Shown here piece after piece: positions 15,499-23,550 of a DNA stretch of 31,176 nucleotides; the stretch's first letter is position 1, and every line of letters begins with the position of its first letter. The stretch is from an uncultured Ruminococcus sp. (lineage in GTDB: Bacteria > Bacillota > Clostridia > Oscillospirales > Acutalibacteraceae). Position numbers and translations under genes: made by a program. The DNA lies in assembly GCA_946055445.1 (NCBI GenBank), contig CAMGGF010000001.1, positions 1-31,176 on the forward strand, given 5' to 3'. A model generated the notes under the pieces. That model worked only from the letters and a program-made list of their open reading frames with translations, had not been told where the DNA came from and made no database searches.

Positions 15499-16716
15499 TT
15501 ATACTTGGCTGTAATCCTTCAAAAAGTCCTTTAATGCCCCCGCCGCTTCGTTCAGTTGTTTGACATTGGGCAAATAGACAATACGCACATGGTCGGGTTC
15601 GGGGTAATTAAACGCTCTGCCGTGTACAAGTAATATTTTCTTTTTTCTAAGAAAATCCAAAACAAACTGTTCATCATCTTTCATATTGAACTTATATTTG
15701 TCAAACTTCGGGAAAATATAAAATGCCGCTTTCGGTTTTACGACGGAAACGCCGTCGATTTCACAAAGTGCTTGATAGATACATTCACGCTGTTCGTAAA
15801 TTCGACCGCCGGGCTGTAAAAGCGCGTCACTGCTTTGATACCCGCCCAAAGCCGTTTGGATAATCTGCTGTGCGGGAACATTGGAGCATAACCGCATAGA
15901 CGATAACAGGTTTAACCCCTCAATATACCCTTGTATACGCTTTTTGTCGCCGCTGATACACATCCACCCGCATCGGAAACCCGCCACGCGATGTGATTTG
16001 GAAAGTCCGTTAAATGTAATGCACGGTACATCGGGCGCGAGCGAGGCAATCGCCGTGTGCACAAGGTCATCCATGACCAGACGGTCATAGATTTCATCGG
16101 AAAAAATAAGGATACCCGTTTCCCGCGCTACCTGCACAATTTCTTTTAATACTTCTTCCGAATACAACGCGCCTGTGGGATTGTTGGGATTGATAATGAC
16201 AATGCCCTTTGTGTTTTTCGTGATTTTTTTACGAATGTCCGAAATGTCCGGGTTCCATTCGTTTTGTTCATCACACATATAATGCACGGCATTGCCGCCC
16301 GCAAGCGTGACAGCCGCCGTCCAAAGCGGGTAATCGGGCGCGGGCACCAAAATTTCGTCGCCGTTGTTTAAAAGCCCTTGCATTGCCATAGTGATGAGTT
16401 CGCTGACGCCGTTGCCTGTGTAAATATCCTGCAACCGAACATTCGGAATGTGTTTGATTTGACAATACTGCATAATCGCTTTACGCGCTGAAAAAATACC
16501 TTTGGAGTCGGAATACCCCTCGGCGTCGCGCAAATTATAAATCATATCTTGTATGATTTCATCGGGCGCTGTGAAGTGAAACGGCGCGGGATTGCCTATG
16601 TTTAATTTCAAAATATCAATACCGCTTGCCGCCATACGGTCCGCCTCATCCATAACGGGACCGCGAATGTCATAGCAAACATCGTCTAATTTGTGGGATT
16701 TTTCAAAAGTACGCAT
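15499..16716 (-). CDS. alaA: Alanine aminotransferase, AlaA-like (class I/II PLP aminotransferase)
   Basis: A 405-residue PLP aminotransferase that moves amino groups between glutamate and pyruvate. Signature stretches closely follow Escherichia coli AlaA: EKSHKLDDVCYDIRGPV, LKLNIGNPAPF, EGYSDSKGIFSARKAIMQ, VPAPDYPLWTAAV, IINPNNPTGA and NGLSKSHRVAGFRCGW. The last holds the PLP lysine near residue 240. Length matches. AGGTG lies just before the ATG. It is divergent from nadE across a 122-base gap. A TTGACA lies on the minus strand at 16763-16758 but without a good -10 at the right distance. Confidence 0.93.
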   Translation of the reverse strand: MRTFEKSHKLDDVCYDIRGPVMDEADRMAASGIDILKLNIGNPAPFHFTAPDEIIQDMIYNLRDAEGYSDSKGIFSARKAIMQYCQIKHIPNVRLQDIYTGNGVSELITMAMQGLLNNGDEILVPAPDYPLWTAAVTLAGGNAVHYMCDEQNEWNPDISDIRKKITKNTKGIVIINPNNPTGALYSEEVLKEIVQVARETGILIFSDEIYDRLVMDDLVHTAIASLAPDVPCITFNGLSKSHRVAGFRCGWMCISGDKKRIQGYIEGLNLLSSMRLCSNVPAQQIIQTALGGYQSSDALLQPGGRIYEQRECIYQALCEIDGVSVVKPKAAFYIFPKFDKYKFNMKDDEQFVLDFLRKKKILLVHGRAFNYPEPDHVRIVYLPNVKQLNEAAGALKDFLKDYSQV

Positions 16717-16773
16717 TGCATCACCTGTTTTTTAACTTTTTATTATTTTAACATACCTGTCAATAGGTTTCAC

Positions 16774-16802
16774 TTGCGAAGTTTTGGAAATTCATATATA
16801 AT
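16774..16802 (+). promoter_or_regulatory. Sigma-A-type promoter of nadE
   Basis: TTGCGA (16774-16779), exactly 17 bases, TATAAT (16797-16802). Predicted start near 16809, leaving a leader of about 30 bases. It lies in the 122-base alaA/nadE divergent region. Confidence 0.65.
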
Positions 16803-16838
16803 AACAAATGTATAAATTTTGACTGTGAGGTTTGCTAT

Positions 16839-18752
16839 ATGAACAGCGGATTTATGAAGGTTTGCGCCGCTTCGCCGCGCGTTACGGTCGGTGGCGTACA
16901 GCAGAATTTAGCAAATGCATTGCGGGAAATCGAAATTGCCGCCGAAAACAAGGTGAAAATTTTGGTGTTTCCCGAATTGTATCTTTCCGGCTATACCTGC
17001 GGAGATTTGTTTTTGCAAAAAACGCTGACGGACGCGTGTTTGCAGGCGTTAATGACAATTTGCGAAAAAACCGTTACGGTGGACACGGTCATTTGCATCG
17101 GTTTACCGATTCGAATGCACAACCGACTTTATAACTGCGCGGCCGTGTTATTGCACGGTAAAATTTTGGGAATTGTACCGAAAACCTATATTCCGAATTA
17201 CGGCGAGTATTACGAAAAGCGTTGGTTTGCAAGCGGCAAAGAGGCAAATGCATATGTCTGCATCGGCACGGAAAAAATTCCGTTTCAAAATAACATTTTA
17301 TTCTCACTTGCAGAGGACACCGTTCTCGGTGTGGAAATTTGTGAGGATTTGTGGGTACCCAATCCCCCGAGCACCGACCTTGCGCTCGCAGGGGCAAATA
17401 TCATCGTCAACCTTTCGGCGAGCAACGAAGCCGTTACAAAAAATGCGTATCGAAAAAGTATTATCACCGCGCAAAGCGCAAAGTGTTTTTGTGCGTATGT
17501 ATATGCGTCGGCAGGCGTTGGCGAATCCTCTACGGATTTGGTCTTTTCGGGTGCTTGCACCGTGGCGGAAAACGGCACCGTTTTAGCCGAGGGCGAACGG
17601 TTTGCCTTTGACGGCACGCGCGCCGTTGCAGACATTGATGTGGACAAATTGAACGCGGAACGGATTCGAAACGGCTCTTTCTCGGAATATGCGGCCGCTG
17701 TCCGTCAAAATTACACAACCATTTACGGTGATGTGCACCTGTCAACCGACTTTTCTGATGTCACCCGCACATTTAATCCGCACCCGTTTGTACCTGCGGA
17801 TACGGCGGAAAAAGATGCACGATGCCGTGAAATTCTTGCGATTCAAAGCCACGCACTGGCAAAGCGTCTTGCGCACACGGGTTTAAACAAGGCGGTGGTC
17901 GGCATTTCGGGTGGGCTGGACTCCACACTGGCACTGCTTGTTTGCGTGCGGACAATGCAAATTTTAGGTTTGCCGCGTGAAAATATTATTTGCGTAACGA
18001 TGCCCGGCTTCGGCACAACCGACCGCACCTATCAAAATGCGGTGGCACTGATAAAAGCCTTCGGCGCGACTTTTTTGGAAATCTCCATCAAAGATGCCGC
18101 TTTACAACATATGCAGGATATCGGGCACAATCCCGACACACACGACATCACCTATGAAAACACACAAGCACGCGAACGCACACAAATTTTGATGGACCTT
18201 GCCAACAAGCACGGCGGTATTTTGGTTGGTACGGGCGATTTGAGTGAATTGGCACTCGGTTGGTGCACCTATAATGCGGACCATATGAGTATGTACGGCG
18301 TCAACGCAGGCGTACCGAAAACACTTGTGCGGCATTTGGTGGAAAATGAGGCAGAAAACCTACCGGAAAGTATTTCGGCAATCTTACGCGATGTGCTTGC
18401 AACGCCTGTCAGCCCCGAATTATTGCCGCCTGATGAAAACGGCAAAATTCAGCAAAAAACCGAAGAAACCTTAGGGCCCTATGCGGTACACGATTTCTAC
18501 CTGTATCACTTTTTGCGGTTCGGAACGCGTCCCGAAAAACTGCTGTTTACGGCAACGCGCGCATTCAAAGATATTTACACGGAAGAACAGTTAAAACGGT
18601 GGTTACAACTGTTCATAAAACGCTTTTTTAACAACCAATTTAAGCGTTCCTGCCTGCCCGACGGCCCGAAAGTCGGCTCTGTAAGTCTATCTCCGCGCGG
18701 GGATTGGCGAATGCCCTCTGACGCCGTCTATACGGAATGGCTGCACTTTTAA
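16839..18752 (+). CDS. nadE: Glutamine-dependent NAD+ synthetase
   Basis: A 637-residue two-domain enzyme that makes NAD+ from deamido-NAD+, ATP and glutamine-derived ammonia. The N-terminal nitrilase-type glutaminase domain has the triad Glu46 (FPELYLSGY), Lys115 (VPKTYIPNYGEYYE) and Cys168 (EICEDLW). The C-terminal synthetase has the ATP-pyrophosphatase loop GISGGLDSTLAL, then GTGDLSELALGW and YGVNAGVPKTL. Length is normal for the glutamine-dependent form. Start ATG 16839 is preceded by GTGAGG; a second ATG five codons on is possible. It is a single-gene unit with its own promoter and terminator. Confidence 0.96.
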   Translation: MNSGFMKVCAASPRVTVGGVQQNLANALREIEIAAENKVKILVFPELYLSGYTCGDLFLQKTLTDACLQALMTICEKTVTVDTVICIGLPIRMHNRLYNCAAVLLHGKILGIVPKTYIPNYGEYYEKRWFASGKEANAYVCIGTEKIPFQNNILFSLAEDTVLGVEICEDLWVPNPPSTDLALAGANIIVNLSASNEAVTKNAYRKSIITAQSAKCFCAYVYASAGVGESSTDLVFSGACTVAENGTVLAEGERFAFDGTRAVADIDVDKLNAERIRNGSFSEYAAAVRQNYTTIYGDVHLSTDFSDVTRTFNPHPFVPADTAEKDARCREILAIQSHALAKRLAHTGLNKAVVGISGGLDSTLALLVCVRTMQILGLPRENIICVTMPGFGTTDRTYQNAVALIKAFGATFLEISIKDAALQHMQDIGHNPDTHDITYENTQARERTQILMDLANKHGGILVGTGDLSELALGWCTYNADHMSMYGVNAGVPKTLVRHLVENEAENLPESISAILRDVLATPVSPELLPPDENGKIQQKTEETLGPYAVHDFYLYHFLRFGTRPEKLLFTATRAFKDIYTEEQLKRWLQLFIKRFFNNQFKRSCLPDGPKVGSVSLSPRGDWRMPSDAVYTEWLHF

Positions 18753-18765
18753 CCGAACTTACAGT

Positions 18766-18804
18766 AAATCCGCCCCGAAGAAAAACTTCGGGGCGGATTT
18801 TATG
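18766..18804. terminator. Terminator shared by nadE and the spoVM operon
   Basis: A perfect 15-bp stem, AAATCCGCCCCGAAG (18766-18780) with CTTCGGGGCGGATTT (18786-18800), and a five-base loop. It lies 13 bases after the nadE stop and 12 bases after the spoVM stop, so it can end both convergent units. The T-run is short on both sides (TTTTA plus, TTTA minus). Confidence 0.88.
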
Positions 18805-18812
18805 TTGCAAAC

Positions 18813-18899
18813 TTAAACATTCTGTTCTTTTTTGATGCCGAAAATCATACGCAACAACCCACTTAACACCTTCGGACTTTTCACCACAACCACTTTCAT
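18813..18899 (-). CDS. spoVM: Stage V sporulation protein M (SpoVM)
   Basis: A 28-residue amphipathic peptide found by reading the minus strand before thiN's downstream end. It begins MKVVVVKSPKVLSGLLR, continues MIFGIKKEQNV and matches the SpoVM pattern (Bacillus: MKFYTIKLPKFLGGIVRAM). In Bacillus SpoVM recognises the curved forespore membrane and anchors SpoIVA, the base of the spore coat. A strong GAGGAGG lies eight bases before ATG 18899-18897. Position supports the call: thiN-spoVM after prkC and rsgA is the Bacillus order. It follows the 50-residue membrane protein by 13 bases and ends at a terminator. Confidence 0.9.
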   Translation of the reverse strand: MKVVVVKSPKVLSGLLRMIFGIKKEQNV

Positions 18900-18912
18900 T
18901 GTAGACGCCTCC

Positions 18913-19065
18913 TCAGCAAGATTTGCAAAGAAAGATGCCGCTTAAAATCAGCGCAATCGATAGGAGTACAACCAAGAATTTTGAGGGGAAAATAAACGCC
19001 AGCGCCAGTCCTAACCCGAGCATAGCAAAAATCAATCCGAGATTGCTCCTACGACGCTTTTTCAT
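18913..19065 (-). CDS. Small membrane protein next to spoVM, ending CKSC
   Basis: A 50-residue protein starting at ATG 19065-19063. It has a basic start (MKKRRRSN), two hydrophobic stretches (about 9-26 and 30-46) split by a Pro-Ser-Lys turn, and a C-terminal Cys-Lys-Ser-Cys. AAAGGCGGTG lies just upstream. It precedes spoVM by 13 bases, so the two are probably transcribed together. I do not recognise a family. A role at spore membranes is inference from the neighbour only. The CKSC pair could bind a metal or form a disulfide. Confidence 0.75.
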   Translation of the reverse strand: MKKRRRSNLGLIFAMLGLGLALAFIFPSKFLVVLLSIALILSGIFLCKSC

Positions 19066-19085
19066 ATCGACACCGCCTTTTTTCG

Positions 19086-19119
19086 TTGCTAATACACTAT
19101 ATGCGGTGTGAAAAAAAGT
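19086..19119 (-). promoter_or_regulatory. Weak candidate sporulation promoter before the spoVM pair
   Basis: The 61-base gap after thiN is unusually long for this operon. On the minus strand it holds CATATAGT, similar to the sigma-E -10 pattern CATACAAT. No good -35 is visible 13-15 bases upstream, where a T-rich run and CACACCG lie. SpoVM is sigma-E-driven in Bacillus, so a separate promoter here is expected, but the site itself is unproven. Confidence 0.25.
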
Positions 19120-19126
19120 GTGCCGA

Positions 19127-19765
19127 CTAATCTTTTTGTGTCATAAAAACCAGCGCTGTGCCGTCCGTTACCGTAATTTGCGCCGTATCAGCCGTAATTT
19201 CATTGCTGACGCCGAGCCCGCAAAACGGCGTAAAAGTATAGTTTTCCAGCGGATAATAAAAGCCTTTCAACGTAACGGTACAAGCGCCGCCGAGCGCAAA
19301 TACCGATATATATTTGCTGTCATCGCGCGAAAGCATTTGTGTTTCATTGTGCAATGCAAACACACGGTGGTGCATATCCGCAACCGTCAAATCAACACCT
19401 TGCGTTTTCGCGTAAGCGCACAAATCAAAATTGGCAAAGGTATGGTCAAGCCGACTGCCTGTACCGCCGAGCAGTACAATCCGTTTATACCCGCGCCGTA
19501 TGGCTTCGTGCACCGCAACGGCACTGTCTGTATCGTCTTTTATCGGGTTTAAGCAGACGGTTTCGATGTCCGTTTGCGGACACGCGCACGAGTCAAAGTC
19601 CCCAAGGATTAAATTCGGTGTACAATCCGTAAGTTTTGCAAATGCATACCCCGCATCGGCAGTAATCACATAGGGGTTGTTTTGTAAAAACGGCAAAACC
19701 GATTCCTTCGGCATCGCATCGCCGCCTGCAAATATCACACAATCGGGGTTTGTTACAATTCCCAT
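19127..19765 (-). CDS. thiN: Thiamine pyrophosphokinase
   Basis: A 212-residue kinase that turns thiamine into thiamine pyrophosphate with ATP. Motifs in order: ITADAGY, LILGDFDS, IKDDTDSAVAV (metal and phosphate site), LGGTGSRLDHTFANF and a late SNEITADTAQI. Length is normal. The ATG overlaps the end of rsgA by 13 bases and AAAGGA lies about nine bases upstream. In Bacillus the same place is occupied by rpe then thiN; here rpe is absent. Confidence 0.95.
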   Translation of the reverse strand: MGIVTNPDCVIFAGGDAMPKESVLPFLQNNPYVITADAGYAFAKLTDCTPNLILGDFDSCACPQTDIETVCLNPIKDDTDSAVAVHEAIRRGYKRIVLLGGTGSRLDHTFANFDLCAYAKTQGVDLTVADMHHRVFALHNETQMLSRDDSKYISVFALGGACTVTLKGFYYPLENYTFTPFCGLGVSNEITADTAQITVTDGTALVFMTQKD

Positions 19766-20643
19766 TCTTTCAATTCCTTTGCTGCAGAATACAATTCCAC
19801 ATAACTGTTATGGCGCGAACGGCTGATTGCGCCGTTTTCAACCGCTTCTAAAATCTTGCACCCTTTGTCACAGGTATGCGAACAGGTGGAAAACTTACAT
19901 TCACCCAAATACGGACGAAATTCACGAAAACATTCTGCCAAATCTTCTTTGCGAATGATTTCCGTTTTATCTAAATCCAAAGCGGAAAAGCCGGGCGTAT
20001 CCACAATATAGCCGCCGCAGGTTTTGTAAAGTTGGGCTTGCCGCGTTGTGTGCCGACCGCGGCCGAGTTTGTCGCTGATTTCCCCTGTTGCAAGCGATAA
20101 AGTACTGTCCAGTGCATTTAAAAGAGAGGTTTTGCCAACGCCTGAATTACCGGTGAGCGCAGTGGTTTTGTTTTGCAGCAGTTTCTGTACTTCTGCAACG
20201 CCTTCCCCGGTTTTATTGGATACCGAAAGACAGGTAAATCCTGCCTTTTTATAAATCTCGGCAAGCGCGTCCTCGTGTTCCAAATCCCATTTGGTGAACA
20301 CCACAATCGGCTCGATTTGCTTTTTTTCCGCAACGGCAATCAGTTTGTCCAGCACAAACGGCGCAGGCTTCGGCGCGACAGTCGAAGCGACAATCAATAA
20401 TTGGTCAATATTTGCAACCGGCGGACGGCGCAATTCATTTTTGCGCGGCAAAATCTCATCAATGGTATTTTCGGCGTCGCCGTCATGCACCGTGATTTGC
20501 ACATAATCGCCCGCAAGCGGCGTGATATGCTTTTTACGAAACACGCCGCGCGCTTTACAAACATATACCGCATCGGCGGCTTCAACTGAATAGAAGCCGC
20601 CGATACCTTTCAGCAATATCCCTTTTTGCGTAAAGTTTGCCAT
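19753..20643 (-). CDS. rsgA: Small ribosomal subunit biogenesis GTPase RsgA
   Basis: A 296-residue circularly permuted GTPase that acts in 30S maturation. An OB-fold N-terminus is followed by G4 (VVFTKWDLE), G1 (GNSGVGKTSLLN), G3 (VDTPGFSALD) and the C-terminal zinc knuckle CKFSTCSHTCDKGC. It follows prkC by 11 bases and overlaps thiN by 13. Its Bacillus counterpart (CpgA) is phosphorylated by PrkC, which fits the neighbourhood. Confidence 0.97.
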   Translation of the reverse strand: MANFTQKGILLKGIGGFYSVEAADAVYVCKARGVFRKKHITPLAGDYVQITVHDGDAENTIDEILPRKNELRRPPVANIDQLLIVASTVAPKPAPFVLDKLIAVAEKKQIEPIVVFTKWDLEHEDALAEIYKKAGFTCLSVSNKTGEGVAEVQKLLQNKTTALTGNSGVGKTSLLNALDSTLSLATGEISDKLGRGRHTTRQAQLYKTCGGYIVDTPGFSALDLDKTEIIRKEDLAECFREFRPYLGECKFSTCSHTCDKGCKILEAVENGAISRSRHNSYVELYSAAKELKEWEL

Positions 20644-20654
20644 TCAAATCCTCT

Positions 20655-22805
20655 TTACTCCACCGTAAGTTTAATTTCCGCAGAGGGAACAATCTTTTCA
20701 TTTTGCTCCGGCGACTGCGATTTTACCGTACCGGCAGAAACCTTGTTCCCCTCCGTATCGACAACGGTAATATTCTTAAACCCTGCATTTTCAAGAATCG
20801 TTTTCGCATCGGCAACCGACTTGCCAACCACGCTCGGCACGGCAATGGGAAATTCGGTCTTTTTCACATCGGAAACTGCTGCCGGCGACTTCGTAAAGTC
20901 AATTCTACCGCTTTGAATTTCCTGGTCATCAATCACAACTTGATATGTGTTGTTCTCGCCCGAGCCTTTTAAGGTAATGGTTATGGTTTCACCCGAAAAA
21001 CTCACTTCGCGCGGGAACTGCTCTTGGTCGGAATTATACAAAGTGCTGTTTAAATACACTTTCATCACGCCGGACGCACCGCTTGATTTCGGCAAAGTAA
21101 CCGTGATGGTTGCCGTGGTTGCCTCCGGCACGCCGTTGCTGACTACCAAAGCGACAGCGGCACCCGATTCGGCAGTTGTGTTGCCTTCCGGCGACTGAGA
21201 AAGTACAACGCCTTTCTCTTTGTCGCTGTTTGCCTCCGTAATATTTCCGACGGTAAATCCTGCGCTTTCAATCAGTTTTTTCGCAATATCCTGACTGTAT
21301 CCGACAACCACGGGCACGGTTGCCGCATTGGGATTTTCCGTCGTTCCGACATAAATTGTGACAAGAGAACCTTTTTCACCGTAAGAACCTTCCACGGGAT
21401 AGGTGTCAAACACAATGCCGTCTTTGGCATTTTTGTCGTACTTGGTAATTACCTTCACTTCAAATCCCGCAGATTTCAGTTTCGCCTGCGCTTCTTCGGC
21501 AGAAAGCCCGACAATGCCGGAAATCAATACACTGTCATCATTATAGGCAATTTCAAGTTTAATGGTTTTGCCTTTGCGGATTTTTGTTTTCGCCTCGGGA
21601 TTTTGCGTCAGCACATCACCGGGTTCGGCGTCTGCGCTGTAAACCGAAACGGTTTCAAACACAAAATTATCGGTATACAAAGCGTTGCCCATAATTTCAT
21701 CGTTATAATTCATACCGACAAAATTCGGCACTTCAACCTTTTTCGCGTTTCTGCCGAGGAACACACCGACAAAAATGGCGACAATTACAATCAAACCTGC
21801 AATGACACCGAAAATAATCGGCATTGTTTTGCTCGGTTCCTTCTCCTCCTCTTCGACTTCCTCCGGCTCGGTTTTCACGGCATCGGCAGGCGCTTTGGCA
21901 GGCGGTACGCGTTTCGGGTCGACAAATCTTGTGGGCTCGCTGTCTACAAAATAGGTATAATCGAATTTAATGGACGGATTTTTACGGAATTCGTCTAAAT
22001 CCATCAGCATTTCAGATGCGGATTGATAGCGGTCTTTTGCATTTTTCTGCATCGCGCGCAGGGTGATTTGTTCAAGTCCCAACGGAATGTCGGGATTGAT
22101 TTCACGCGGGCGTTTTGCCTCCTGCTGCATTTGCATAATTGCCACGGAAACCGCATTATCGGATTGGAACGGCAACTGCCCTGTCAGCATTTCGTACATC
22201 ACAACGCCGACGGAATAAATGTCCGCCTTATCATCGGTAATTTCGCCGCGCGCCTGCTCGGGACTGATATAATGCACCGACCCAATTGCGCTTTCGGTCA
22301 TCGTTCTGGTATCCCCGCGAGAGAACCGCGCAATACCGAAATCGCTGACTTTAATTGTACCGTCCTGCAAAAGAATAATATTTTGCGGTTTAATATCACG
22401 GTGCACTATGCCCTTGTCATGCGCGTGCTGTAATGCCTTTAAGATTTGATTGACGAAATGAACAGCCTCTTTCCAGTTCACAACCTTCTGTTGTTCAATG
22501 TACTCTTTCAGCGTTATGCCTTCAATGTATTCCATGACAATATATTGCAATCTGTCCCCGAAACTGACATCGTACACTTTAACAATGTTCGGGTGGGACA
22601 AAACCGCAATCGCTTTTGCTTCATTTTTAAAGCGGCGACGGAATTCTTCGTTCGCCAAAAACTCCTCTTTCAGAATTTTAATCGCCACAATGCGGTCATC
22701 AATATTGTCATAAGCCTTGTAGACCACCGCCATACCGCCGACACCGACGATTTCGCGTATTTCATATCTGCCGTCTAAGCGTTTTCCGCAATAATTCTCC
22801 ATCAT
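20655..22805 (-). CDS. prkC: PASTA-domain Ser/Thr protein kinase
   Basis: A 716-residue membrane kinase sensing cell-wall fragments. The cytosolic kinase domain has a Gly loop (GVGGMAVVYKA, 21-31), Lys43, HRDIKPQN with Asp137, and DFG with Asp155. The activation loop is TRTMTESAIGS. A Glu-rich linker leads to one membrane helix (about 330-352). Outside are three PASTA repeats (starting VPNFVG, SGIVGLS and VPVVVG), then an insert of about 95 residues with a beta-rich stretch (VMKVYLNSTLYN, EVSFSGETITITLKG), then a last PASTA (VPSVVGKS). GGAG lies nine bases before ATG 22805. It follows its phosphatase by 13 bases and precedes rsgA by 11. Confidence 0.97.
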   Translation of the reverse strand: MMENYCGKRLDGRYEIREIVGVGGMAVVYKAYDNIDDRIVAIKILKEEFLANEEFRRRFKNEAKAIAVLSHPNIVKVYDVSFGDRLQYIVMEYIEGITLKEYIEQQKVVNWKEAVHFVNQILKALQHAHDKGIVHRDIKPQNIILLQDGTIKVSDFGIARFSRGDTRTMTESAIGSVHYISPEQARGEITDDKADIYSVGVVMYEMLTGQLPFQSDNAVSVAIMQMQQEAKRPREINPDIPLGLEQITLRAMQKNAKDRYQSASEMLMDLDEFRKNPSIKFDYTYFVDSEPTRFVDPKRVPPAKAPADAVKTEPEEVEEEEKEPSKTMPIIFGVIAGLIVIVAIFVGVFLGRNAKKVEVPNFVGMNYNDEIMGNALYTDNFVFETVSVYSADAEPGDVLTQNPEAKTKIRKGKTIKLEIAYNDDSVLISGIVGLSAEEAQAKLKSAGFEVKVITKYDKNAKDGIVFDTYPVEGSYGEKGSLVTIYVGTTENPNAATVPVVVGYSQDIAKKLIESAGFTVGNITEANSDKEKGVVLSQSPEGNTTAESGAAVALVVSNGVPEATTATITVTLPKSSGASGVMKVYLNSTLYNSDQEQFPREVSFSGETITITLKGSGENNTYQVVIDDQEIQSGRIDFTKSPAAVSDVKKTEFPIAVPSVVGKSVADAKTILENAGFKNITVVDTEGNKVSAGTVKSQSPEQNEKIVPSAEIKLTVE

Positions 22806-22818
22806 GTATTCTTTCTCC

Positions 22819-23544
22819 TTAAAAGCCGATTGTTACCACTGTTACATTGTCGCCGCCGCCGTTTTCAAGCGCCTTTTCGACAAGCAATTCAGCAAAATTT
22901 TTGTTCCCGCAGGTTTTCGCAAGATTTAAAATCTCATCATTCTCCACAAAATTGGTTAAGCCGTCCGTGCAAAGCAGTAAAGTATCTGCACTGCTCAAAG
23001 GTTGCTCGTAAAAATCCACACGGATTTCCGGCAAAACGCCCAACGCGCGTGTAATAATATTTCTGCTCGGATGCACCTTGGCATCTTCCGGCGTTAAACG
23101 CCCTGCGTCCATCATTTCCTGTATCACGGAATGGTCGCGCGTTAACTGTTCTATATCCGCGTTCAATAAATAGGCACGGCTGTCGCCCGCGTGCGCAATA
23201 TACGCAACACCGTCTGCCACCAGCACACAAACAACCGTAGTGCCCATACCCGCGAGTTTGATATTTGCCTGCGCAATATCATATACGCTGATATTTGCGG
23301 CGTTTATGGCAGAAACCAAAAGGTTTTTTATGGATTTGCTGTGCATGGAAGGGCGGTAACCCGATGTAATTTGCTCGGAAATGATTTTAACGGCCGTTTC
23401 CGAGGCAACATTGCCGCCTGCGGCGCCGCCCATACCGTCACAAACCACCGCCCAAGCCACACCGCCCGCCAATTCGCCGGTCGAATAAGCATCTTGGTTG
23501 CTTTCACGGACTTTGCCGATATCTGATTTTGCTGCAATTTTCAA
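22819..23544 (-). CDS. stp: PP2C-type Ser/Thr protein phosphatase (Stp/PrpC)
   Basis: A 241-residue metal-dependent phosphatase that reverses PrkC phosphorylation. Motifs: KSDIGKVRESNQDA at the start, VVCDGMGGAAGG, AHAGDSRAYLL, TRDHS, LLCTDGLTNFV and GGGDNVTVVTI at the end. I prefer TTG 23544-23542, because a GGTGA site lies six bases upstream; a TTG two codons earlier touches that site. Rare start use may limit its level. It lies six bases after rlmN, whose stop codon overlaps the ribosome site. Confidence 0.95.
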   Translation of the reverse strand: MKIAAKSDIGKVRESNQDAYSTGELAGGVAWAVVCDGMGGAAGGNVASETAVKIISEQITSGYRPSMHSKSIKNLLVSAINAANISVYDIAQANIKLAGMGTTVVCVLVADGVAYIAHAGDSRAYLLNADIEQLTRDHSVIQEMMDAGRLTPEDAKVHPSRNIITRALGVLPEIRVDFYEQPLSSADTLLLCTDGLTNFVENDEILNLAKTCGNKNFAELLVEKALENGGGDNVTVVTIGF

Positions 23545-23550
23545 GAACAA

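Noticed and set aside
16735..16763. TTGACA on the minus strand as the alaA promoter
   Set aside because: No acceptable -10 lies 16-18 bases downstream, so I did not list it as a promoter.
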